A stretch of 64,000 nt of DNA, taken from positions 1-64,000 of the forward strand of contig PLFD01000016.1 in the NCBI GenBank assembly GCA_003136635.1. The letters are read 5' to 3'. Position numbers and translations under genes: made by a program. The first letter of the stretch is position 1. Every line of letters starts with the position of its first letter. This document shows, piece by piece, positions 26,004 through 36,245 of this stretch. This DNA is from a candidate division FCPU426 bacterium (lineage in GTDB: Bacteria > Oederibacteriota > Muellerivitia > Muellerivitales > Muellerivitaceae). The notes beneath the pieces were generated by a model, which saw only the letters and a program-made list of their open reading frames with translations, was not told the origin of the DNA and searched no databases.

Positions 26004-27416
26004 ATGGACGCTTATCTCGGTTTAACTTTTCTGATTTTACTTATTTTGCTTTTGGGTTCGATTTTCTTTTCCGCCGTGGAAACCAGCCTGCTTTCTTTTC
26101 CCAAACCTTTGCTTCAGGGTTACGCGGAAAAAGGGGGATTGTTGGGAAAAGCCTTTAAAGCATGGCAGGATCATCCGAACCGTATCCTCAGTTCTATTCT
26201 GATCGGTAATAACGCTGTTAGCGTGGGAGCCACCACCCTGGTAGCCTATATGGCGGTTCATTTATCTGAAGAGAATCATTGGAGCCTGGTTGTAACGGGA
26301 ACGGTTTGTTCGGTGTTTATTACTTTTGTTATCGTTGTTTTTTGTGAAGCTCTTCCCAAGGTTGTGGCCCGAAGCGCATCGGAAAGAATGGCTATTCTTT
26401 TAGTGGTTCCCATTTATATTTTCGACAAGCTCATGACCCCCTTTACCTGGGCGTTAGTTCAGATTTTTCACCGGTTGCTGCCCCGCATGGGGGATTTGAC
26501 CCTTTCCCAGGTGACGGAAGAGGACATTAAACAAATGATGGAAATGGGACAGGAAGCGGGGACGATCCAGGAAAACGAAAAAAACATGATCGACTCCATC
26601 TTCAAGTTCAGCGACACCCAGGTGAACGCGGTTATGATTCCGCGGACCGAAATGGTTTGCGTGGATATCAATACGGAACTGGATAAGCTGGTTGACCTTA
26701 TCATTCAAAACGGTTATTCCCGCATGCCGGTTTATAAAAGCAACGTGGATAATGTTGTGGGCATTATCAATACCAGGGATTTACTTTCGATTTGGAAAAA
26801 CAGGGACCTGATTGTGATCAAAGACCTTTTACACAAACCCTATTTCGCGCCGGAGACCATGAGAGTGGACCGGCTTTTGCGGGAGTTTCAACGGGGAAAT
26901 ATCCATATGGCAGTCGTGGTAGATGAATATGGCGGAACAGCGGGTTTAGTGACGCTTGAAGATTTGGTCGAAGAAATTGTCGGTGAGATTCGAGATGAAT
27001 ATGACGTGGATGAACAGGTTTTGCAAAAAAACGAGGATGGGTCCTGGGTTGCCGAAGCGAATGTTTCGTTGGATGAGGTGAATGACACACTGGGAATTCA
27101 TTTGACCCCCAAGGGTGATGTTTCCAGCTTGGGCGGGTATGTGACCGAGAAAACGGGAAGGGTGCCTAAAAGAAGCCGTGTGGTTGAAGACAAGGAAGCG
27201 GTTTTCACCATTCTGGATGCCAATGAAAAAAAGGTTATTCGAATTAAAATTGTAAAAAGGGAGATGCCCTTACCGGAGGCTGAACCCGAAGCGGTAACGC
27301 CAAAGAGGCGTAAAAAACGGGTGAAACTTCCGCAACCGGTTGAACAAAAGATCGAGCAATCGGCTTCTCAAGAAAATGAAAAAGCCAATCTTCCGAATGA
27401 GCAGAGGAATAAATGA
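26004..27416 (+). CDS. CorC/HlyC-family CNNM transporter-like protein
   Basis: A 470-residue DUF21-CBS protein. The N-terminal part has about four membrane segments (residues 5-30, 60-85, 95-120, 130-150) forming the CNNM/DUF21 domain. A CBS pair follows (VMIPRTEMVCVD and later MAVVVDEYGGTAGLVTLEDLVEEIVGEI), then a transporter-associated domain. Such proteins are implicated in magnesium or cobalt efflux or in membrane homeostasis. The last 45 residues are highly charged and unconserved. Its position next to ybeY and era is the common arrangement. The stop overlaps the next ATG. Confidence 0.9.
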   Translation: MDAYLGLTFLILLILLLGSIFFSAVETSLLSFPKPLLQGYAEKGGLLGKAFKAWQDHPNRILSSILIGNNAVSVGATTLVAYMAVHLSEENHWSLVVTGTVCSVFITFVIVVFCEALPKVVARSASERMAILLVVPIYIFDKLMTPFTWALVQIFHRLLPRMGDLTLSQVTEEDIKQMMEMGQEAGTIQENEKNMIDSIFKFSDTQVNAVMIPRTEMVCVDINTELDKLVDLIIQNGYSRMPVYKSNVDNVVGIINTRDLLSIWKNRDLIVIKDLLHKPYFAPETMRVDRLLREFQRGNIHMAVVVDEYGGTAGLVTLEDLVEEIVGEIRDEYDVDEQVLQKNEDGSWVAEANVSLDEVNDTLGIHLTPKGDVSSLGGYVTEKTGRVPKRSRVVEDKEAVFTILDANEKKVIRIKIVKREMPLPEAEPEAVTPKRRKKRVKLPQPVEQKIEQSASQENEKANLPNEQRNK

Positions 27417-28177
27417 AGCTACTCGACTGCCACAATCACACGGCTGAATGGTCTGACGGACGCCAGTCCATTGAACAGGTTGTTGAAAAGGCCCGGTTGG
27501 AAGGGGTCCGGGTGGGTTTGGCAGACCACGCGGGTTTAGGTGAATATTTGAATTCCAATGATCGTCTTTTGGCTTACGCTGATTTTTTAACCCAATATCC
27601 GGTTGCCCGGGGATTGGAGATGGATCTGGGCCGTAGTTTTATCGTTCAACCCCAAACCCGTGAAAAATTCGATTATATGATTGGCAGTGTTCATGGCATG
27701 GAGGTGGAGGGTGTCCGCCTCAGTTTTAGTCATTTGATCAGTTGGACCAAAGGCCAGATGCCGGACTATAACCCTCTTCTACAAATTAAAAACCTCGAGA
27801 CATTTTTTAAGACTCATTTAACGTTATTGGAAAAGGAATATTCGGCCCAGAAATACGATATTTTGGGCCACCCCACCATGCTGCCTCCTTTGGCGTTGGG
27901 TAAGTCGGAAGATGTTTTTCCGGAGTGGTGGGAAGATCAGCTTTTAACTTTGCTGATTAAAAATGGAGTTGCTCTGGAAATTTCGAACCGCTGGTTGACG
28001 CCTTATGACCGTTTGATGAAAAAAGGCGTGGAGGCTGGTGTGAAATTTTCTTTAGGTTCGGATGGGCACGAAACGCCTAAAACATGTGTTTTGGATTATC
28101 CCAAGGAAATGATCAGCAAATTTGGGGTTGAGCAGAGCCGGGTGTTTGATATTTCACGTGCGATCGAAGCTGCTTGA
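27413..28177 (+). CDS. PHP-domain phosphoesterase (HisK-like)
   Basis: A 254-residue metal-dependent PHP-domain protein like histidinol-phosphatases of the HisK type. The opening DCHNHTAEWSDGR carries the first metal-binding HxH, VGLADHAG the second site, and the C-terminal SLGSDGHE the conserved DxH. Substrate could be histidinol phosphate, but no his genes are nearby and many such proteins act on other phosphoesters. The ATG at 27413 overlaps the preceding stop, and the era gene starts on its own stop, indicating one operon. Confidence 0.8.
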   Translation: MKLLDCHNHTAEWSDGRQSIEQVVEKARLEGVRVGLADHAGLGEYLNSNDRLLAYADFLTQYPVARGLEMDLGRSFIVQPQTREKFDYMIGSVHGMEVEGVRLSFSHLISWTKGQMPDYNPLLQIKNLETFFKTHLTLLEKEYSAQKYDILGHPTMLPPLALGKSEDVFPEWWEDQLLTLLIKNGVALEISNRWLTPYDRLMKKGVEAGVKFSLGSDGHETPKTCVLDYPKEMISKFGVEQSRVFDISRAIEAA

Positions 28178-29085
28178 TGGCCCCGAACGATTTAATCTGT
28201 GGCGCGGTGGCGGTATTGGGACGTCCCAATGTAGGTAAGTCGACTTTTCTTAATTCGGTTCTTCAAACTAAAATTGCCATTGTGTCCCCCAGGCCCCAAA
28301 CGACACGAGGTTCTATGGCGGGGATTTACCAGGACGATGAGGCGCAGATTGTTTTTTACGATACGCCTGGAATCCATCAGCCTAAAAACAAACTATCCCA
28401 ATTTATGCTCAGAGAAGTGGAAGAAGTTCTTGGAGGCGCGGACGCGGCCTTATTTTTGATCGATGTTCGGGAAGGTCTGACTGAAGAAGAATATTTGGTC
28501 GCCGAATGGCTTCAGAAGTTTAAAAAACCAGTATGGGTTATTTTAAATAAAATTGATGGTGTGTTGGACGACAAGCTTGAAGTTTTTGAAAGTCAAATTA
28601 AATCCGAATGGCCCAACTGGTCGGTTTTGCGGATGGCCGCTATTTCGGGCAGGGGTGTTCCTGAAGTAACGGTTGAACTGAAGAAAATATTGCCCCACCA
28701 ACCATTGTTGTTTCCCGAAGATGAATTGACGAATAAAACCATGAGGGAAATCGCTGCAGAAATGATCCGGGAGCAATGTTTTTTACAATTGAAGGAAGAA
28801 ATTCCCTATGGTGTCGCTGTTCTCATTGATTCGTTTGAGGAAAAGGAACTGCCGAATCTGGTGGTCATTAAGGCGACGATTTTTGTCGAAAAAGACAGTC
28901 AAAAGGGGATTATGATTGGCGTTGGCGGTAATCAGTTAAAGCTCATTGGGAGCGCCGCTCGCGTGGAAATTGAGAAGTTATTAGGTCGAAAAGTGTTTTT
29001 GGAACTGTGGATCAAGGTTCTCAAAAACTGGCGTAAAGATGAGGATTTGTTAAAAAGATTGGGTTATTCAGTACCCCACAAATGA
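28177..29085 (+). CDS. era: GTPase Era
   Basis: Essential GTPase that checks 16S rRNA maturation and 30S assembly; its partner YbeY is encoded three genes upstream. G1 is GRPNVGKST, G3 DTPGIH, G4 NKID, and the C-terminal KH domain has GIMIGVGGNQLKLIGSAAR. Length of 302 residues is normal. The ATG at 28177 overlaps the upstream TGA; a TTG one codon earlier is equally in frame. Confidence 0.97.
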   Translation: MAPNDLICGAVAVLGRPNVGKSTFLNSVLQTKIAIVSPRPQTTRGSMAGIYQDDEAQIVFYDTPGIHQPKNKLSQFMLREVEEVLGGADAALFLIDVREGLTEEEYLVAEWLQKFKKPVWVILNKIDGVLDDKLEVFESQIKSEWPNWSVLRMAAISGRGVPEVTVELKKILPHQPLLFPEDELTNKTMREIAAEMIREQCFLQLKEEIPYGVAVLIDSFEEKELPNLVVIKATIFVEKDSQKGIMIGVGGNQLKLIGSAARVEIEKLLGRKVFLELWIKVLKNWRKDEDLLKRLGYSVPHK

Positions 29086-29104
29086 AATTAAACAGTGAGG
29101 AATC

Positions 29105-30166
29105 ATGAAAAAAGCGAAAAGCCTCAAAACTCAGATTGTCTGTACCGTGGGTCCAGCCTGCCGGGATGAAAAAACTCTGCGTCAATTGATGATCAACGGA
29201 ATGACGATTGCCCGCCTTAATTTCGCTCATGGCGATTTAAAGCAGCATGGAGAAGATATTGCGAGAATCCGTAAAGTGGCTTCGGGATTGGGCCGTACCT
29301 GCCCCATTTTGATCGATTTACCGGGCCCCAAAATCCGTCTGGGAAAGCTTAAAAAAGAACCGATTCAGCTTAAAGAAGGAGCTTTGGTTAAACTCACGAC
29401 CGAAGACATCAAGGGCACTCCGAAAATATTACCGGTCAATTATGCCCATATCGCCAAGAGCGTCAAAAAAGGCGGGTTGGTTTATTTGAATGATGGTTTT
29501 TTACAATTGCGTGTTTTGAAAATTGAACCTAAACAGATTTATTGCAAAGTCCTGATCGGCGGGGAACTTTATTCCTACAAAGGTTTAAATCTTCCGGAAG
29601 CCAAAATGTTTGTGGACCCTATTACGGAGCATGATCTGAGATACCTGGATTTTGGATTGAAAGAAGGGGTCAACCTTTTTGGCGTTTCGTTTGTTGAAAC
29701 AGCCGATGATATTTTGAAACTGAAGGCTTACGCGAAAGCGAAAGGTTTTACTATTTACACGGTGGCGAAGATTGAGCGGCAAGAGGCGGTTGAAAACATT
29801 GAATCGATTCTGCAGGTGACGGATGCCATTATGGTGGCCCGGGGCGATCTGGGCGTTCAAATTCCGATTGAGCAGGTACCGGTAGTTCAAAAAAGGCTAA
29901 TTTATTTGGCTAGCCGCAAGGGTGTTTCCGTTATTACGGCGACCCAAATGCTGGAATCGATGGTTCATAACATTCGACCGACCCGGGCGGAAGTCACTGA
30001 CGTCGCCAACGCTATTTTTGACGGTACGGACGCGGTCATGCTGTCTGAAGAAACCGCTATGGGACATTATCCCGCTGAAGCTGTCGAAATGATGACCAAG
30101 GTCGGTTTGTCGGTGGAGGATTTCCTTCAGAAAAAGTCCAACCGCTTCCTGGCCGGTATTCATTAA
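29105..30166 (+). CDS. pyk: Short pyruvate kinase lacking the C-terminal domain
   Basis: Transfers phosphate from phosphoenolpyruvate to ADP. The catalytic A domain and the inserted B domain are intact: IVCTVGPACRDE, ARLNFAHG, the active-site helix VAKIERQEAVENI with its lysine, MVARGDLGVQIP, and ITATQMLESM with SEETAMGHYP. At 353 residues it stops where the allosteric C domain (about 120 residues) would start. There is no frameshift, since the stop is followed by non-coding sequence. It probably works without fructose-1,6-bisphosphate or AMP control. A typical AGTGAGGAA ribosome site precedes ATG 29105. Confidence 0.88.
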   Translation: MKKAKSLKTQIVCTVGPACRDEKTLRQLMINGMTIARLNFAHGDLKQHGEDIARIRKVASGLGRTCPILIDLPGPKIRLGKLKKEPIQLKEGALVKLTTEDIKGTPKILPVNYAHIAKSVKKGGLVYLNDGFLQLRVLKIEPKQIYCKVLIGGELYSYKGLNLPEAKMFVDPITEHDLRYLDFGLKEGVNLFGVSFVETADDILKLKAYAKAKGFTIYTVAKIERQEAVENIESILQVTDAIMVARGDLGVQIPIEQVPVVQKRLIYLASRKGVSVITATQMLESMVHNIRPTRAEVTDVANAIFDGTDAVMLSEETAMGHYPAEAVEMMTKVGLSVEDFLQKKSNRFLAGIH

Positions 30167-30241
30167 AGAATGTTGTCTCTGTGGTTCTTCGCCGGACACT
30201 AAACAAAAACCATAGGGTTTATACCCTGTTAGGAATCTTTT

Positions 30242-31099
30242 TTGAATTTTGAGCTAATTTTTATCTTAGCGGCTTTATTTATAGCGGGTTGGGCTGTCGT
30301 TTCTTATTCTTTTGTTCAAATCAGCCGTCAAACCAAAAGCCAAAAACAAAATCAAAACGTTCAACCGGCTTTTCGCCTGGCGGATCAATGGATTATGGAA
30401 TCCCAGCGAAAAATCGAGGAATTGTCGGAAAAGGCAGAACAACCTTTAGGAACTGCCCAGCACGAGCTTTTGGATTTACGGCTGGAAGCGGGCCGATTGC
30501 CTCAAGGAGTTAAAAATCTTCGGACCGTTCGGGAATCCCTTGCCGGAAATATCAAGCCTCTCGCTCTTAATAAAACCCTGGCCGAAATAGTGGACCTTTA
30601 TTTACTGACGGAAGATTATCAAATAGAAGAGGCGAATTTTGTCTATTTCAAAACCCATGTGGGGTCTGTGCCGATTCTCGAAGTGCTCAAAGCGGAGCCC
30701 CTTTCAGACACTGGAATGAAGAAATGGTTGGGCCTCTTATCCGCAAAGGCGAATCCGGTTATGGGAGGCTTTTTATATTTTGCGGATGGCCATCAGTTCG
30801 CGGCCTGTCAGGAAAATAAAGAGTGGATGGAAGCTTTACGCAGCTACAAAATCATGAGTCTGGATTTTCAGGGACTGACTGCTCTTTTGGTTTCTTTTAA
30901 ACTTTATGAAGACACAGATCGTTTAATCAAAACTTTCCAAGCAGGTATCGAAAGTACCATTCCGTTGGTGGGTCAGGCGGATAAAATGGGACTGGCCTTG
31001 ACATCTTTGGGAGCCAGCGCTTTGAATGTTCAAATGATTTTGGAGGGCGGTATGCCGGGCCCTTCAAAAACGGGGAGTGAGGAGAGTGAAGGTTTATGA
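30242..31099 (+). CDS. Unknown protein with N-terminal membrane anchor
   Basis: No family recognised. The 285-residue protein has one membrane helix at residues 4-26 followed by a basic, glutamine-rich coiled stretch (residues 28-60), a helical region and a compact C-terminal domain with VMGGFLYFADGHQFAAC and LVGQADKMGLALTSLGASALN. This suggests a membrane-tethered cytoplasmic domain, perhaps a scaffold. The start is TTG at 30242 behind AGGA. The stop overlaps the start of the next gene (ATGA), so they are coupled. Function unknown. Confidence 0.6.
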   Translation: MNFELIFILAALFIAGWAVVSYSFVQISRQTKSQKQNQNVQPAFRLADQWIMESQRKIEELSEKAEQPLGTAQHELLDLRLEAGRLPQGVKNLRTVRESLAGNIKPLALNKTLAEIVDLYLLTEDYQIEEANFVYFKTHVGSVPILEVLKAEPLSDTGMKKWLGLLSAKANPVMGGFLYFADGHQFAACQENKEWMEALRSYKIMSLDFQGLTALLVSFKLYEDTDRLIKTFQAGIESTIPLVGQADKMGLALTSLGASALNVQMILEGGMPGPSKTGSEESEGL

Positions 31100-31467
31100 G
31101 CTTTAAAGATTTGTTAACCAAAAATGTTTATGTCACATCTCCCCGCGATCCCGATTCTTTTTTTAAACCCCGTCGGTACCGCCAAAACAGGGACGAAGTG
31201 ATTCAAACGGTGAAAGAAACAGTCAACTTGTTACCGGGTTGGAAGTTTGAGGAACACAAAGAAATTCAGGGCCGCGTTCGGGCTACGCATCGGTGGTATA
31301 TCGGTTTAGGCGAAGAAATTAATATTTATGTGGTTCAAGGAATAGATGGAATTACCACTTTGGAAATGACATCTCAATCCCAAGCAGGCAAGGGCGACTG
31401 GGGTCAAAATAAGCGTAATGTCAAAAATCTTTTGGCCGCTCTGGATCAAAAAATAAAGCCTGTTTGA
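31096..31467 (+). CDS. DUF1499-like small protein
   Basis: A 123-residue protein whose C-terminal half resembles DUF1499: GRVRATHRWYIGLGEEINIYVVQ, then a serine-rich strand, SQAGKGDWGQNKRNVKNLLAAL, where DUF1499 has SR-x-GxxDxGxNxxR. The role of DUF1499 proteins is not established. The gene is translationally coupled to the membrane-anchored protein upstream and ends 17 bp before the strong promoter of the pyr operon. No signal peptide is present. Confidence 0.65.
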   Translation: MSFKDLLTKNVYVTSPRDPDSFFKPRRYRQNRDEVIQTVKETVNLLPGWKFEEHKEIQGRVRATHRWYIGLGEEINIYVVQGIDGITTLEMTSQSQAGKGDWGQNKRNVKNLLAALDQKIKPV

Positions 31468-31483
31468 CCTTTTGACGAGATTC

Positions 31484-33145
<1,662 letters not shown>

Positions 33146-33149
<4 letters not shown>

Positions 33150-34429
33150 AAAGCATCCTAATCCAAAACGGCCATGTGGTAGACCCGGCAAACCAAATTG
33201 ATGGCGAAGCGGATGTATTTATCCAGGACGGTAAAATCGTAAAAGTTGGCAAAGGGCTGAAAGTTAAAGCGGACCAGCTCATTAACGCCAAGGGAAAAAT
33301 TGTCACTCCGGGTTTGGTGGATATCCATGTGCATTTGCGAGAACCGGGGTTTGAATATAAAGAAACCATCGCCAGCGGAACTTTGGCGGCGGTAGCTGGC
33401 GGGGTGACCTCAGTAGCCTGCATGCCCAATACGAACCCTCCCATCGACGATCAGGCCATTGTTTACTTCATTAAGAGCAAGGCTGAAAAAGAAGGCCATT
33501 GCCATGTGTTCCCGGTGGGTTGTATTTCCAAGCGCCGTGAAGGGGCTGAAATGTCCGAAGTGGGCGAGTTGAAAAAAGCCGGGGCGGTGGGTTTGTCCGA
33601 CGACGGGGCGCCGATCATGAACGCCGAACTGATGCGCCGGGTAATGGAATACGCCAAGATGCACGACCTGGTGGTTATCGATCACTGCGAGGATATGGAC
33701 CTTTCAAACAATGGTGTCATGAACGAAGGTCACGCTTCCACCGTCTTGGGTTTGCGGGGTATCCCTGCGGCTTCGGAAACGGTCATGGTGGCCCGCAATA
33801 TCCTGCTGGCCGAAATGACTGGCGCTAAGTTTCATGTGGCCCATATGTCGACGGCTGGTTCGGTGGAGCTGGTTCGACAAGCGAAGAAGAAGGGTTTAAA
33901 CGTTACTGCCGAAACCGCCCCCCATTATTGGAGCCTTTCGGATAAATCGATCAAAAACTACAACGCCAATTTCAAAATGAACCCACCCCTGCGCAGTGAA
34001 GAAGATGTGGCGGCCATTCGCAAAGCCTTAAAAGAAGGCATCATCGATTGTATCGCTACTGATCACGCGCCCCATTCTTCCACCGAAAAACAATGCGAGT
34101 TTGACGAAGCGGCTTTCGGTATCGTGGGTCTGGAAACCCTCTTCGCGGTCACTTACAGCCATCTGGTGGAGCCGGGTGTGGTTTCCTTGTCCCGGGCCAT
34201 CGAATTACTGACCACCGCCCCCTCGAAGATTGTGGGTATCAACAAAGGCACCCTGTCCGAAGGGGTTGATGCCGATGTGGCTATCTTTGATATCACCACC
34301 GAAAAGAAAGTCGATGTGAACCAGTTTAAAAGCAAAGGGCGCAACTCGCCCTTCAACGGCTGGAACCTTAGGGGGTGGTGCGAATTGACGATAGTGAGTG
34401 GAGAAATAAAGTTTAAAAGTGGGGAATAA
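33146..34429 (+). CDS. pyrC: Dihydroorotase
   Basis: Closes carbamoyl aspartate to dihydroorotate in the cytoplasm. A 427-residue amidohydrolase of the type I (long) bacterial family. The metal ligands DIHVHLREPG, the substrate block TSVACMPNTNP, and the catalytic ATDHAPHS near residue 300 are visible. It is coupled to pyrB by an ATGA overlap. The stop lies immediately next to the left terminal repeat of the S23 element, which separates it from carA. Confidence 0.96.
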
Positions 34430-34900
34430 GTTAGAAGTTAGGAGTGGGGAGTTAGAAGTTTAAACCTTAAAGGCGAGGAATCGCGAATTGGCTACGAAGA
34501 GCATAGTTCAAGAAAAGAGCTTCACTTTTGCTTTGAAGATCGTCAAGTTGTATCAAGACCACAAGAAGAAGGGTGAATTTGTCCTGGCAAATCAGCTTTT
34601 AAGAAGTGGAACCAGTATTGGCGCCAATGTGGAAGAAGCTTTGGCGGCACAAACCAGGAAAGAGTTTCATTCCAAAATGACCATTTCGTTTAAGGAAGCC
34701 CGTGAGAGCCGTTATTGGCTGCGGTTGTTAAAGGCTTCTGGCTTGGTGACTTACGATTATTCCGATTGTTTGAAGGACGTTGAAGAATTGAACAGAATAT
34801 TGTCAGCGATTACGAAAAGCACGAAGGAAGAAAAACAAGTTAGGAATTAGAAGTTAGAAGTGCGAAGTTAACTTCTAACTCCGAACTCCTAACTTCTAAC
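34430..34900 (+). mobile_element. Putative 471-bp element with 31-bp terminal inverted repeats
   Basis: The left end (34430-34460) and the reverse complement of the right end (34870-34900) agree at 29 of 31 bases. A further diverged direct copy (34839-34869) abuts the right end, giving a 62-bp palindrome there. Between the ends lies only the S23-type ORF. The element sits exactly between pyrC and carA inside the pyr operon. No target duplication is evident next to the ends, but AAAGGCGA(G/C)GAAT occurs at 34469-34481 (inside the left end) and at 34904-34916 (outside the right end). No transposase is encoded, so any movement would need help in trans. Confidence 0.65.
34488..34850 (+). CDS. S23-type four-helix-bundle protein
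   Basis: A 120-residue protein of the S23 / 23S rRNA-intervening-sequence family (four-helix bundle, TIGR02436 type). The block ANQLLRSGTSIGANVEEALAA, followed by FKEARESRYWLRLL, is diagnostic. The function of the family is not established. First members were found in intervening sequences of 23S rRNA genes, and others are scattered alone in genomes. Here it is the only gene of a putative mobile unit inside the pyr operon, and its last codons and stop lie in the terminal repeat. The start is TTG at 34488 behind AGGCGAGGA. Confidence 0.88.
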   Translation: MATKSIVQEKSFTFALKIVKLYQDHKKKGEFVLANQLLRSGTSIGANVEEALAAQTRKEFHSKMTISFKEARESRYWLRLLKASGLVTYDYSDCLKDVEELNRILSAITKSTKEEKQVRN

Positions 34901-34914
34901 TGGAAAGGCGACGA

Positions 34915-36084
34915 ATGACGAAGATAGTGAACAAAGCGATATTAGCACTCGAAGACGGCACTTGGTTCGAAGGCTACAGTTTCGGAGCGCAAGGCCAGTC
35001 ATTTGGAGAAGTCGTTTTCAACACTTCCATGACGGGCTATCAGGAAATTCTCACCGACCCTTCCTACTGTGGTCAGATCGTTACCATGACCTATCCGATG
35101 ATCGGCAACACGGGCGTCAATCACGCCGATATAGAATCCCGCAAACCCTTTTTATCCGGCTTTGTGGTTCGGGAATACTGCAAACACCCCTCCAATTATC
35201 GGATGACTAGCCATCTGGGTGATTATTTGCGAAAGAACAACATTATTGGTATCGAAGGCATTGATACCCGGGCTTTAACCGCTCATTTACGGCAATTTGG
35301 GGCTAAAAAAGGTGTTATTTCCACGACCGAATTGAATCCTAAAAAGCTGGTCAAGCTAGCCAAGGATAGCGAAGGGTTGGTGGGCCGGGATTTGGTAAAA
35401 GAAGTCACCTGCGACAAGCCTTATCACTGGACTGAGTTGCCTTATAACCTTGATCACGCTTCGTATAAACCGAGCGACCAACTGAACTTGGAAGGTTTAG
35501 AAACTTCGAAGCCTAAAATTAAAATCGCCGCCATGGACTACGGGATTAAATACAACATTTTGCGCCGTTTAGTGGCGGAGGGTTTTGACGTGACGGTTTT
35601 TCCCGCATCTACAAAGCCCAGCGATATTTTGAACTCGGGCGTGAAGGGCGTGTTTTTATCCAATGGCCCGGGCGATCCTGAAGCCGTTCCTTATGTGGTC
35701 GATACGATACGAGACCTGATTCACCGCAATATTCCTATCTTCGGCATTTGTCTCGGCCATCAAATCCTGGGTCTGGCTTTGGGCGGCAAAACCTACAAGC
35801 TCAAGTTCGGCCATCGAGGCGGCAACCAGCCCGTTTTGAACCGCTTAAATAACAAAATTGAAATCACCAGCCAAAACCACGGCTTCTGCGTGGATGACGA
35901 AAGTTTGGATAAAGAACTGGTTATCTCAACCCACATTAACTTGAGCGACAACACCAGCGAAGGTTTGGCCATGAAAAACAAGCCGGTCTTCAGTGTGCAA
36001 TATCATCCCGAGTCGTCACCGGGGCCGCATGATTCGAGATATTTGTTTAAACAATTCAGAGAAATGATTGAAAAAAATGGATAG
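34915..36084 (+). CDS. carA: Carbamoyl-phosphate synthase small subunit
   Basis: Glutamine amidotransferase subunit that hands ammonia to CarB. The N-terminal half is the CarA-specific domain (ALEDGTWFEGYSFG). The class I GATase half has the nucleophile C279 in FGICLGHQILGLALGG and the catalytic His-Glu in VQYHPESSPGPHD. The 389 residues are normal. Its ribosome site (GGAAAGGCGA) lies just outside the right end of the S23 element, so translation should not depend on it, but its mRNA does read through the element. Confidence 0.97.
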   Translation: MTKIVNKAILALEDGTWFEGYSFGAQGQSFGEVVFNTSMTGYQEILTDPSYCGQIVTMTYPMIGNTGVNHADIESRKPFLSGFVVREYCKHPSNYRMTSHLGDYLRKNNIIGIEGIDTRALTAHLRQFGAKKGVISTTELNPKKLVKLAKDSEGLVGRDLVKEVTCDKPYHWTELPYNLDHASYKPSDQLNLEGLETSKPKIKIAAMDYGIKYNILRRLVAEGFDVTVFPASTKPSDILNSGVKGVFLSNGPGDPEAVPYVVDTIRDLIHRNIPIFGICLGHQILGLALGGKTYKLKFGHRGGNQPVLNRLNNKIEITSQNHGFCVDDESLDKELVISTHINLSDNTSEGLAMKNKPVFSVQYHPESSPGPHDSRYLFKQFREMIEKNG

Positions 36085-36175
36085 GCTTAAAAGACTTAAG
36101 ATAAAAACTTGGAATTTTATTGTTGTTTTAATTCTAGGTATTTTTGTTTTGGTTTATGTGTTAATTCGTAAATAG
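36077..36175 (+). CDS. 32-residue membrane micro-protein between carA and carB
   Basis: An ATG at 36077, 8 bases inside the carA end in another frame, opens a 32-codon ORF. The peptide begins with six basic residues (MDRLKRLKIK) and continues with one hydrophobic stretch of about 18 residues, ending LIRK, the form of a single-pass inner-membrane micro-protein. The DNA is much more AT-rich than carA and carB. The A-rich stretch before it gives no strong ribosome site, but coupling to carA termination is possible. Function unknown, and it may be non-coding. Confidence 0.4.
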   Translation: MDRLKRLKIKTWNFIVVLILGIFVLVYVLIRK

Positions 36176-36245
36176 CAAGAATGTGCCAGTGCACAAGTTA
36201 GAAAACGCTGGCTTTACGCAAATTCAATGGAGACGCTAGGACTTT

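Noticed and set aside
34839..34900. Intrinsic terminator at the palindrome before carA
   Set aside because: The palindrome is long but lacks a T run, and carA has no other promoter, so it is likely read through.
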